From contig JAYEKM010000007.1 in the NCBI GenBank assembly GCA_034661035.1, positions 1 through 5,211 of the forward strand: a stretch of DNA of 5,211 nt, given 5' to 3'. The translations under genes were made by a program, and so were the position numbers. The notes under the pieces are model-generated. The model made no database searches and was not told the DNA's origin. It saw only the letters and a program-made list of their open reading frames with translations. This document shows, piece by piece, positions 1-5,211 of the stretch (the stretch's first letter is position 1; the number at the start of each line of letters is the position of its first letter). The stretch comes from JAGYLJ01 sp034661035 (GTDB lineage: Bacteria; Patescibacteriota; Minisyncoccia; Phycocordibacterales; UBA12079).

Positions 1-2
1 AT

Positions 3-851
3 TATATTGGGTGTACTTCTCATGGGGCTATTGTTAAGGCTGGTGATAAAGTTTTTTTTCCTAATATTAATGGTATTTTTGACTTAGGGAATAAAGAGCA
101 GATGTATAATATTCTTGTTTCTGCTGAAGTTTCACAAGCTATTCGTCCTGATTATCGTAATTTTAATGAAGATTCTTTAGGTGGTATGGTTGGTCATTAT
201 TATGATGCTAAACTTTTCTTTTCAGCTTCTGTTGGTGGTGGAGAAAATGATGTTGTTTATATTTATGATGTTGAAAGAAAGAACTGGAATTATTTTTGGG
301 ACTTTGGTGTTAAGGATTTTTTCGAAGCAACTGATGCTGGTATAAGACATCATTTCTTAGCTGTTCCTACTAGTGGTAATCGACTTGTAGAAATAAATGA
401 TAAATTTACAAGAGATTTTGGAGGAGCTTTTAGGACCTCTTATGTTAGTGGTTTATTTTCTTTTGATAAACGAATGGATGGATTTGCAAAGGTTTATCAA
501 GGGCTTGTTGAATTTGGTGATTTAAAGGGCAATGTGAATTTTGAGATATTTGGTATTGAAAAAAATAGAGGGTTTAGGTCATTAGTTTCAAGAGAATATA
601 TCAAAGAAGCTAATGCTACTATTGATTTTGCAAATGCTTTATGGAGTGATTTTGCTTGGTCAGAAGGACAAGCCTTGCCAATTTTTTATACAGAGGCTAC
701 AATAAAGAAAAGATTAAGAGTTAATAAAAGGTTAAATAGAATACAATTTAAAATCTCTTCTGTTAAAGCAGGGACTGAATATTCTATATTAGGAGTTCAA
801 GCTAATGGTAGAGGAATAGCAATGAATCCACCTAATATTTGGAGAGATTAA
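3..851 (+). CDS. Phage head-tail connector / stabilisation-type structural protein, C-terminal part (5' partial)
   Basis: The frame is open to the left edge, so the ATG at 102 is an internal Met (residue 34 of the visible 282) and the true start lies upstream. The visible part begins with a G-C-T-S-H-G-A-I-V segment followed by a D-K-V-F-F-P...N-G-I-F-D-L segment. It continues with Y-Y-D-A-K-L-F-F-S, then V-V-Y-I-Y-D-V-E-R-K-N-W. These strand pairs ending in 'YD...W' are typical of beta-propeller-like phage neck or tail-hub proteins (the P22 gp10 stabilisation type and related tail-tubular proteins). The C-terminus (residues about 240-282) has R-L-N-R-I-Q-F-K-I-S, then I-L-G-V-Q-A-N-G-R and a P..I-W-R end, which is also usual in that group. 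The expected role is to close the portal or join it to the tail and fibres. The following fibre gene starts 17 bases downstream. The broad structural assignment is fairly secure. The exact family is not, and a tail-hub or nozzle protein is an alternative. Confidence 0.6.
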   Translation, partial: YIGCTSHGAIVKAGDKVFFPNINGIFDLGNKEQMYNILVSAEVSQAIRPDYRNFNEDSLGGMVGHYYDAKLFFSASVGGGENDVVYIYDVERKNWNYFWDFGVKDFFEATDAGIRHHFLAVPTSGNRLVEINDKFTRDFGGAFRTSYVSGLFSFDKRMDGFAKVYQGLVEFGDLKGNVNFEIFGIEKNRGFRSLVSREYIKEANATIDFANALWSDFAWSEGQALPIFYTEATIKKRLRVNKRLNRIQFKISSVKAGTEYSILGVQANGRGIAMNPPNIWRD

Positions 852-868
852 TTTAATAATAAATATAT
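852..868 (+). promoter_or_regulatory. SD-less A/T-only translation leader of the first fibre gene
   Basis: The 17 bases between the stop of the connector gene and the ATG at 869 are entirely A/T and include AATAAATA at 858-865. No GGAG-like Shine-Dalgarno element lies at the right distance; the nearest purine run, GGAGAGA at 841-847, is 22 or more bases upstream and inside the previous gene. Initiation probably relies on an unstructured A-rich leader, as in Bacteroidota, or on translational coupling. Confidence 0.45.
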
Positions 869-1981
869 ATGGCAGCAAATACAGATAAATTTAAAAAAGG
901 AGCTAGACGTTTTTCAACCACCATTGGTACTGGTGGTGTTCCTGATGAAACAACAACAACTGTTCCACTAGATACTACAGCTGGATTACCTACCGCTACA
1001 GCGGTTCAGGTTACTATTGATAGAGTTGATGCTTCTGGTAATTTAACATTGGATAAAGAGGAGGTTGTTACTGGAGTTGTTTCTGGTGATAATTTAATTA
1101 CTTGTACTCGTGGTGATGAAGGGCTTGCTCAATCTCATGCAGCTGGAGCAATTGTTGAAGCTAGACTTACAGCTGATAATTGGGATGATGTAATGGACGG
1201 TATTTTAGTTGAACATGAGCAAGATGGTACGCATCAAGCTGATGTTTTAAGTGATGCCTTAAGCTCTTACTTAACTCCTATTGATGGGTGGATACCATCT
1301 AGTGATACACTACTTTATGAGTTACCAAATAAATTTACTATTTTTAATGTTAATAGAACAACAACTTATACAAAAGGTTCTAAAGTTAAATTAACAAATG
1401 ATGGCGATGTTAAGACTTTTTACGTTGTATCAAGTAGTTTTGAGGCTGTTGGAGGAGATTTTGAGACTATCGTTACTCTTGCTGGTGAAGAAGATTTGGA
1501 AGTTGGGGCAATTACTTTACCCTATTATTCATATTCAGACTGTCCACAGGGATTTAAAAAAGGTGAGGATTGGTATAAGTTTAGTGCTTACGCTTCTGCT
1601 GTGACAGCTATTCCAACAGTAGCGTTTACAAAAGTTAATTTTGCTACAGAAAATTATGACCCCAATGGTGATTATGATGTATCAACATCAATATTCACAG
1701 CACCAATTCCTGGTACTTATTCATTTAAAAATAATGTTGAGTTGACAGGAATGACAGTTGGTGATTTGATTTTGTCTTGTATAAATGTGGAGGGGGCTAA
1801 TTATTTTGGGGTGAGGTCTTCAAGCCAAAGTGCAAACGGTAGTTCAATAGCTTGTCTAGATATTAGATTAAATGCTGGTGATGTTGTGTATGGTACTGCT
1901 TATCATACTAATACTTCATCTAAAAACACAAGTCCTGATTCAGCTAGGACATTTTTTTCTGGGCATTTTATAGGAGTATAA
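869..1981 (+). CDS. Modular phage tail-fibre/receptor-binding protein with C-terminal C1q-like head
   Basis: This is a 370-residue predicted virion protein with three modules. Residues about 12-115 hold an N-terminal module with T-I-D-R-V-D, E-E-V-V-T-G-V-V-S-G and T-R-G-D-E-G-L-A-Q-S-H-A-A-G, then W-D-D-V-M-D-G-I-L-V-E-H. This pattern recurs at the start of many phage tail proteins and probably anchors to the virion. Residues about 138-228 (G-W-I-P-S-S...K-V-K-L-T...F-Y-V-V...I-T-L-P-Y-Y-S-Y...P-Q-G-F) are a second recurrent fibre module. Residues about 248-370 fit a C1q/TNF-like trimeric head: A-F-T-K-V-N-F, Y-D...S-I-F-T-A-P-I-P-G-T-Y-S-F, a late L-N-A-G-D-V-V-Y strand and the final F-F-S-G-H-F-I-G. 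That domain would form the receptor-binding tip. No signal peptide or membrane segment is seen. The ATG at 869 fits the start of the N-terminal module. Ligand and host are unknown. Confidence 0.75.
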   Translation: MAANTDKFKKGARRFSTTIGTGGVPDETTTTVPLDTTAGLPTATAVQVTIDRVDASGNLTLDKEEVVTGVVSGDNLITCTRGDEGLAQSHAAGAIVEARLTADNWDDVMDGILVEHEQDGTHQADVLSDALSSYLTPIDGWIPSSDTLLYELPNKFTIFNVNRTTTYTKGSKVKLTNDGDVKTFYVVSSSFEAVGGDFETIVTLAGEEDLEVGAITLPYYSYSDCPQGFKKGEDWYKFSAYASAVTAIPTVAFTKVNFATENYDPNGDYDVSTSIFTAPIPGTYSFKNNVELTGMTVGDLILSCINVEGANYFGVRSSSQSANGSSIACLDIRLNAGDVVYGTAYHTNTSSKNTSPDSARTFFSGHFIGV

Positions 1982-2001
1982 CAAACCTTATGGGTTTGTT
2001 A
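1979..2001 (+). other. Hairpin 1, starting on the stop codon of the first fibre gene
   Basis: The arms 1979-1987 and 1993-2001 pair perfectly over 9 bp (TAACAAACC with GGTTTGTTA), with an optional T-G wobble and a loop of three to five bases. The 5' arm begins at the TAA stop at 1979-1981. Only one or two T residues follow each arm, so it is not a canonical intrinsic terminator. It could protect or process the mRNA 3' end or slow the polymerase. The structure is certain on paper; its function is inferred. Confidence 0.6.
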
Positions 2002-2034
2002 GCTAGGCGTATTTCCCTGAATACGACTAGCTAA
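1999..2034 (+). other. Hairpin 2, long imperfect inverted repeat between the two fibre genes
   Basis: The arms 1999-2006 (TTAGCTAG) and 2027-2034 (CTAGCTAA) pair over 8 bp. After a single G-A mismatch (2007/2026), CGTATT at 2008-2013 pairs with AATACG at 2020-2025. This leaves a six-base loop TCCCTG at 2014-2019. In total 14 of 15 positions pair. It shares TTA at 1999-2001 with the 3' arm of hairpin 1, so the two stems abut and compete only at their base. No U-tract follows. It may be a non-canonical terminator or attenuator, an RNase processing site, a protein-binding DNA palindrome or a recombination boundary. Confidence 0.65.
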
Positions 2035-2054
2035 TAAGTTCATAAATATAAAAT
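2035..2054 (+). promoter_or_regulatory. SD-less A/T-rich leader of the collagen-like fibre gene
   Basis: The stretch between hairpin 2 and the ATG at 2055 is A/T-rich and contains CATAAATA at 2041-2048, followed by TAAAAT. It has no purine Shine-Dalgarno motif. The octamer is one base from the T4-type late promoter box TATAAATA and lies 14 bases before the ATG. Such a promoter would give a nearly leaderless transcript. I regard an A-rich translation leader as more likely because similar sequences precede the other two genes. Confidence 0.35.
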
Positions 2055-4907
2055 ATGTTTAATTACTCACAAGAAGAAATACTTGAGAAGATTGAAAGCG
2101 GCATTAATTCCCTTAACTCTTCCACAAAATCTGATGACCAATCAAGACTTTTATTAAGGTCTTTATTTGATTTAAAGAAGACTATAGGTTCTGGCAATTC
2201 TGATAAAAGTGAATTAAAAAAACTTGAACAAATTCTTAAGGCTGTTAAAGCAAGTGATACTAAAGTTAATGTTAATTCTCCTGTTACTGTTAATAATACA
2301 GTTGTCCCAGTTAATTCTAAAGGTAAATATCAAAGTGGTGTTTCTTATGCCCCTGGAGATTTAGTTTCCTATAAGGGCTCATCTTATATTTCAACTGGTG
2401 GTAACAGTGCTCCAGGAGGCGATTCTTGGACTCTTTTGAGTGAACAGGGTTCAGATGGGGAAAAGGGTGTTAGAGGGCGTAGAGGTCAAAAAGGAGCTTC
2501 TGGAGAGCAAGGAGCTCAAGGTATTCAAGGAGTTTCTGGTAAAGATGGAATTATTGGTTCTGATGGTATAGATGGTAAAGACGGTAAGGATGGTAAAGAT
2601 GGAATTGATGGTAAAAAAGGCAACAAGGGTGATAGAGGTCTTCGTGGCTTTAAAGGTGATGAAGGTGAACCTGGCCCTCGTGGTGTACAAGGTATTCGTG
2701 GCATGACTGGTTCCTCTGGTTCTGGTGATGGTATTGAAGAAGCTCCTGAAGATGGTACTCCATATTCAAGGCAAGACGCTAATTGGGTTTCAAGTCCTTC
2801 TGGTGGTTCTACTGTTTGGGGAGATATAACAGGAACATTGTCAGACCAGATTGATTTACAAGCTGAATTAGACACTAAAATTGAAGCAGATAGTACAGAC
2901 ACACTAACAAACAAAACACTTGATGATTATACTAACCATATTCACGCTGATGCTTTGCACTTTAGAGTAAAAGCCACAGAAGATATTGATAAAGGACAGC
3001 CAGTAACTATAACTGGTTGGAATGTTGGGGAAAGTGCTTATGAAGTAGAATTAGCAAACCAACAGAATAATGTTGCTAACGGATTAGCAAGCACCAATAT
3101 GTTAAATGGCGAATTTGGAATGATGGAACAGTCTGGTACCTTAGTCGATATTGATACAAGTGCTTGGAGCGAGGGGTTAATACTTTATCTTGATGGGACT
3201 GGTATTTTAACAGACATAGAACCAACCACTGGATATTCTCAACCTATTGCTTATGTTGTTAGAAGCCACGCTATTAATGGGGCTTTACAAGTAAACGCTG
3301 ATTACCCAAAACAAGATGCTTATGATGTAAGATACAACACAATTAATAATGTTGGAGATGAATTAGACAAAATAAACGCAATCCATACTGATACAGGAGA
3401 ACCTAATGGATTTATAAGAGAAGAGCCAACAACAATGGGAGATATTAGTTTTGTAGATGCTACAAGAACTTTTTCAATCACTCCACAATCTGGAGAGACT
3501 ACTTTTGACTATTATGTTGAAGGAGTTAAAACTCAAGAGACAGCTACAAAGAGTTTGGTTATATCTGATGTTAATGGACTTCATATTATTTACTTTGATG
3601 AGACTGGAGAGCTACAGGAAAGCACTTCTTTATCAACTGATATTTTGTTGAAATATGCAATTGTAACTATTTTATATTGGAATGTTACAGTTGGAGCTAA
3701 TGTTGTTTTTGCAGATGAAAGACACGGCGTTCAAATGGACGGCTTTACTCATCTTTATAATCATAGAACATTCGGAGCTAGATACTTTTCAGGGTTAGCA
3801 ATTAATGGAGTTACAGAGGGTTTAACTACCTATACAGGCAGTGAGGCTGGAGTTATTTTTGATGAAGATATAACAAACAATATAGATGCACAAACAGATG
3901 CTGAATATTGGTATATGGATGGCTCATATTGGGCTAAAGACACTGCTACGAATGTACTTGCTAAAATGGGTACTACTTATGCTAATTATAATGAGTTTAA
4001 TGGCACTACTTGGCAACAAACAGAACTAGGAATGTTACAGTTTGTTTGTGTTCATTTTTTAGCAACAAACAATATTTCCTCTAAGGTTGTGATGGTTCAA
4101 GGTCAAGATGTTTATACTAGAATAAGTAATGCTAGAGAGGGTGCTAATGATGAAATTGCAAGTCTTATCCTTGCAGGAATGCCAACCCCTGAATTTGTAT
4201 TTGTAGCAACTGTTATATTAGACAGAAATGGAGAGGTGGTAACAAACGACTTAGGCTCAACTTGGTTAGATTGGAGAACTTCAGGGATAGCAAGTGCAAC
4301 CGCTCCCAGTTCACATATAAATTTATCTGATAAGGCGGTTGATGGGCATCCTGCTGATGTAATAATTCCAGATACAACAAACTTTACAAACAACCTTTCA
4401 AGTTTAGATGATACAGTTCAAAAAGCTTTAGATACCGTTGATGATTTAATTTTAGGTACAGTTAATGAAACAGATGCTTATTTGCTTGCAAGAGTTAATC
4501 ATACAGGTACACAAACAGCAAGCACTATAAGTGATTTTGATACAGAAGTATCTAATAATACAGATGTAGTAGCTAATACAGCTAAAATAACATACCCATC
4601 TGCTGATTCAACAAAATTAGCTGGTATTGAAGCTTTAGCAGAAGTAAATAATATCAGTGATGTAAACGCTACAGATTTAACGGATGGTGGAGACACAACT
4701 CTTCATGACCATGATGGAATTTCAGAAAATACAAGTGCAAGACATGCACAAGGAACTGACACCACCTTAGGGAGTGGGGCAGTGGCTCAAGACCACGGGA
4801 CAGGCACAACAGACCAGATAGTTAATGTTTGTTATGGCACAAGTGCTACTCCGCCTACAGCGAGTACAACAACAGAAGGTAGTTTATATATTCAATACAT
4901 AGCTTAA
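2055..4907 (+). CDS. Large modular phage tail fibre with CBM-like, collagen-like and fibre-tip domains
   Basis: This 950-residue protein is a predicted trimeric fibre. Residues 1-68 look helical. Residues 69-88 alternate V-N-V-N / V-T-V-N like a thin beta-stranded shaft. Residues 90-131 resemble a CBM5/12-type carbohydrate-binding fold (Y92, Y98, G-D-L-V-S-Y, Y111, W125). Residues 132-224 are Gly-X-Y repeats without interruption. Residues about 229-245 (E-A-P-E-D-G-T-P-Y-S-R-Q...W) and 255-302 (W-G-D-I-T-G-T-L-S, then T-L-T-N-K-T-L-D) are common fibre linkers. Residues about 302-418 form a V-K-A-T-E-D-I-D-K-G module. Residues about 450-580 contain V-D-A-T-R-T-F-S-I, H-I-I-Y-F-D and F-A-D-E-R-H-G-V-Q-M-D-G, a module also found in other fibres. 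Residues about 770-870 are spacer repeats, and the tip ends C-Y-G-T-S-A-T-P-P...G-S-L-Y-I-Q-Y. No peptidase or depolymerase motif is recognised. The ATG at 2055 is the first in frame after the upstream hairpins. Confidence 0.8.
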   Translation: MFNYSQEEILEKIESGINSLNSSTKSDDQSRLLLRSLFDLKKTIGSGNSDKSELKKLEQILKAVKASDTKVNVNSPVTVNNTVVPVNSKGKYQSGVSYAPGDLVSYKGSSYISTGGNSAPGGDSWTLLSEQGSDGEKGVRGRRGQKGASGEQGAQGIQGVSGKDGIIGSDGIDGKDGKDGKDGIDGKKGNKGDRGLRGFKGDEGEPGPRGVQGIRGMTGSSGSGDGIEEAPEDGTPYSRQDANWVSSPSGGSTVWGDITGTLSDQIDLQAELDTKIEADSTDTLTNKTLDDYTNHIHADALHFRVKATEDIDKGQPVTITGWNVGESAYEVELANQQNNVANGLASTNMLNGEFGMMEQSGTLVDIDTSAWSEGLILYLDGTGILTDIEPTTGYSQPIAYVVRSHAINGALQVNADYPKQDAYDVRYNTINNVGDELDKINAIHTDTGEPNGFIREEPTTMGDISFVDATRTFSITPQSGETTFDYYVEGVKTQETATKSLVISDVNGLHIIYFDETGELQESTSLSTDILLKYAIVTILYWNVTVGANVVFADERHGVQMDGFTHLYNHRTFGARYFSGLAINGVTEGLTTYTGSEAGVIFDEDITNNIDAQTDAEYWYMDGSYWAKDTATNVLAKMGTTYANYNEFNGTTWQQTELGMLQFVCVHFLATNNISSKVVMVQGQDVYTRISNAREGANDEIASLILAGMPTPEFVFVATVILDRNGEVVTNDLGSTWLDWRTSGIASATAPSSHINLSDKAVDGHPADVIIPDTTNFTNNLSSLDDTVQKALDTVDDLILGTVNETDAYLLARVNHTGTQTASTISDFDTEVSNNTDVVANTAKITYPSADSTKLAGIEALAEVNNISDVNATDLTDGGDTTLHDHDGISENTSARHAQGTDTTLGSGAVAQDHGTGTTDQIVNVCYGTSATPPTASTTTEGSLYIQYIA
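2322..2447 (+). other. CBM5/12-like carbohydrate-binding domain within the large fibre
   Basis: Residues 90-131 read as G-K-Y-x-x-G-V-S-Y-x-x-G-D-L-V-S-Y-x-G-S-S-Y, followed by P-G-G-D-S-W-T-L-L and E-Q-G. The spaced aromatics (Y92, Y98, Y106, Y111, W125) match the small chitin-binding-type fold often placed just before collagen-like repeats in phage fibres. It may bind a cell-surface glycan or cap the collagen helix. Glycan binding is inferred from the family, not shown. Confidence 0.6.
2448..2726 (+). repeat. Collagen-like Gly-X-Y coding repeat
   Basis: Glycine occupies every third residue from G132 to G222, giving 31 consecutive triplets with no break; D225 ends the register. Proline is rare (G-E-P and G-P-R near residues 204-209). 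The middle instead has K-D and I-D triplets (residues 162-188), and K-G-D occurs at 191-193, so ionic pairs rather than proline probably stabilise the triple helix, as in bacterial and phage collagens. It would form a stiff rod of three chains. Confidence 0.92.
2562..2615 (+). repeat. Six 9-bp tandem units (D-G-K type) inside the collagen-like region
   Basis: Six in-frame 9-base units based on GATGGTAAA run from 2562 to 2615. Three are exact (2571, 2589, 2607) and the others differ by one or two bases, or by three to four in the GATGGAATT unit at 2598. A separate exact 15-base repeat, GGTAAAGATGGAATT, occurs at 2538-2552 and 2592-2606, exactly 54 bases apart. Slippage or recombination here would lengthen or shorten the rod by whole triplets without a frameshift. 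Confidence 0.8.
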
Positions 4908-4917
4908 ATAAAATTAT
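4908..4917 (+). promoter_or_regulatory. SD-less A/T-only leader of the small conserved phage gene
   Basis: The ten bases between the TAA at 4905-4907 and the ATG at 4918 are all A/T (ATAAAATTAT) and continue an AAATAAAA run begun at the stop codon. There is no Shine-Dalgarno element. The close spacing suggests initiation through the A-rich leader or by reinitiation after the fibre gene. Confidence 0.4.
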
Positions 4918-5211
4918 ATGGCAATAGTAAATGGTTTTAAAAAATTAGTAATGGATAGTGATTTTGACCTTGAAGCAGACACTATAAAAGTAATGCTTTT
5001 GACTTCAACACATACTACCAATATAGATACACAGATTTATATTGATGATGTGTCAACTAATGAAGTTACAGGAACTGGCTACACAGCAGGAGGTAAAGCT
5101 CTTGCTAATAAAGCAGTTACTCAAGATAATGCTAATGATTTAGGTAAATTTGATGCTGATGATGTAACATGGTCGAGTTCAACAATCACAGCACGTTATG
5201 CAGTAATTTAC
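4918..5211 (+). CDS. Small conserved phage structural-type protein, N-terminal part (3' partial)
   Basis: An open frame of 98 codons starts at ATG 4918 (M-A-I-V-N-G-F-K-K-L) and runs off the right edge without a stop. It shows the sequence pattern of a widespread phage protein of unknown function: D-F-D-L-E-A-D-T-I-K-V-M-L-L-T near residues 15-29, a D-D-V-S-T-N-E-V-T-G-T-G-Y-T-A-G-G-K segment near residues 42-59, then F-D-A-D-D-V-T-W and S-S-T-I-T-A-R-Y-A-V-I-Y at residues 78-98. Family members usually continue a few dozen residues further, so the C-terminus is missing. It is normally found among tail or fibre genes and is thought to be virion-associated. Its position 10 bases after a fibre gene agrees with that. 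No enzymatic motif is visible. Confidence 0.75.
   Translation, partial: MAIVNGFKKLVMDSDFDLEADTIKVMLLTSTHTTNIDTQIYIDDVSTNEVTGTGYTAGGKALANKAVTQDNANDLGKFDADDVTWSSSTITARYAVIY

Noticed and set aside
52..59. Run of eight T as a programmed frameshift or terminator
   Set aside because: It lies in frame in a conserved strand (V-F-F-P) with no hairpin before it and no overlapping gene to enter.
102..104. ATG at 102 as the start of the first gene
   Set aside because: The same frame is open back to position 3 and already encodes typical family sequence, so the gene starts before the window.
893..903. AAAAAAGGAGC as a ribosome binding site
   Set aside because: It falls within the N-terminal codons of the first fibre (K-K-G-A) and no start codon follows at a suitable distance.
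1979..2034. Canonical rho-independent terminator
   Set aside because: Both stems are good, but neither is followed by a T-tract on either strand, so only a non-canonical role can be proposed.
1995..2042. Bacteroidota-type promoter (TTTG / TAnnTTTG) before the large fibre gene
   Set aside because: TTTG occurs at 1995-1998, but the only -7-like match (TAAGTTCA, 2035-2042) is weak and the spacing is far too long.
2448..2726. CRISPR-like or other non-coding repeat array
   Set aside because: The periodicity is 3 codons-in-frame Gly-X-Y and 9 bp, with no conserved repeat/spacer pattern; it is coding collagen-like sequence.
2525..2914. Antisense open frame of 129 codons rich in Pro-Ser-Leu across the collagen-like region
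   Set aside because: It is the mirror of the Gly-X-Y repeat, whose regular codons remove stops on the other strand. It has no recognisable domain or start context.
4112..4696. Two antisense open frames of 65 and 93 codons opposite the distal fibre
   Set aside because: They lie opposite a well-supported fibre frame, resemble no known proteins, and would be the only minus-strand genes in a co-directional module.

Overview
The window is a stretch of a tailed-phage (or prophage) structural module. All genes lie on the + strand, packed in one direction with gaps of 17, 73 and 10 bases. It holds four genes: the 3' end of a head-tail connector/stabilisation-type protein, two modular tail-fibre or receptor-binding proteins, and the start of a small conserved phage protein. 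There is no integrase, lysis gene, RNA gene, CRISPR array or host gene. All assignments come from recognising sequence patterns by eye, not from database searches.

The DNA is AT-rich (about one third GC by eye) and the genes read with the standard code. None of the three visible start codons has a Shine-Dalgarno sequence. Each follows a short A/T-only or nearly A/T-only leader containing AATAAA or ATAAATA. This resembles genes of Bacteroidota and their phages, but SD-less starts also occur elsewhere (for example in Patescibacteria). The host therefore remains open.

Layout: (1) 3-851 is a connector-type protein open at the left edge, with beta-propeller-like strand pairs. (2) 869-1981 is a 370-residue fibre with an N-terminal virion-side module, a middle module seen in many phage fibres, and a C-terminal C1q/TNF-like head. 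(3) 1979-2034 carries two abutting RNA/DNA hairpins, the first starting on the stop codon of gene 2, without a U-tract. (4) 2055-4907 is a 950-residue fibre. It has a helical N-terminus, a V-N-V strand segment, a CBM5/12-like domain and an uninterrupted collagen-like stretch of about 30 Gly-X-Y triplets. A long string of fibre modules and a short C-terminal tip follow. (5) 4918-5211 is the start of a small conserved phage protein cut by the right edge.

Working together, gene 1 would sit at the neck or tail, and genes 2 and 3 would project from the virion as trimeric adhesins that recognise the host surface. The most notable points are the collagen-like shaft and C1q-like head encoded in neighbouring genes, the paired hairpin between the two fibre genes, and internal evidence that the second fibre is a mosaic (a strong Thr codon shift and a GC-rich island near its tip). 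I see no evidence for a new defence or enzymatic system.
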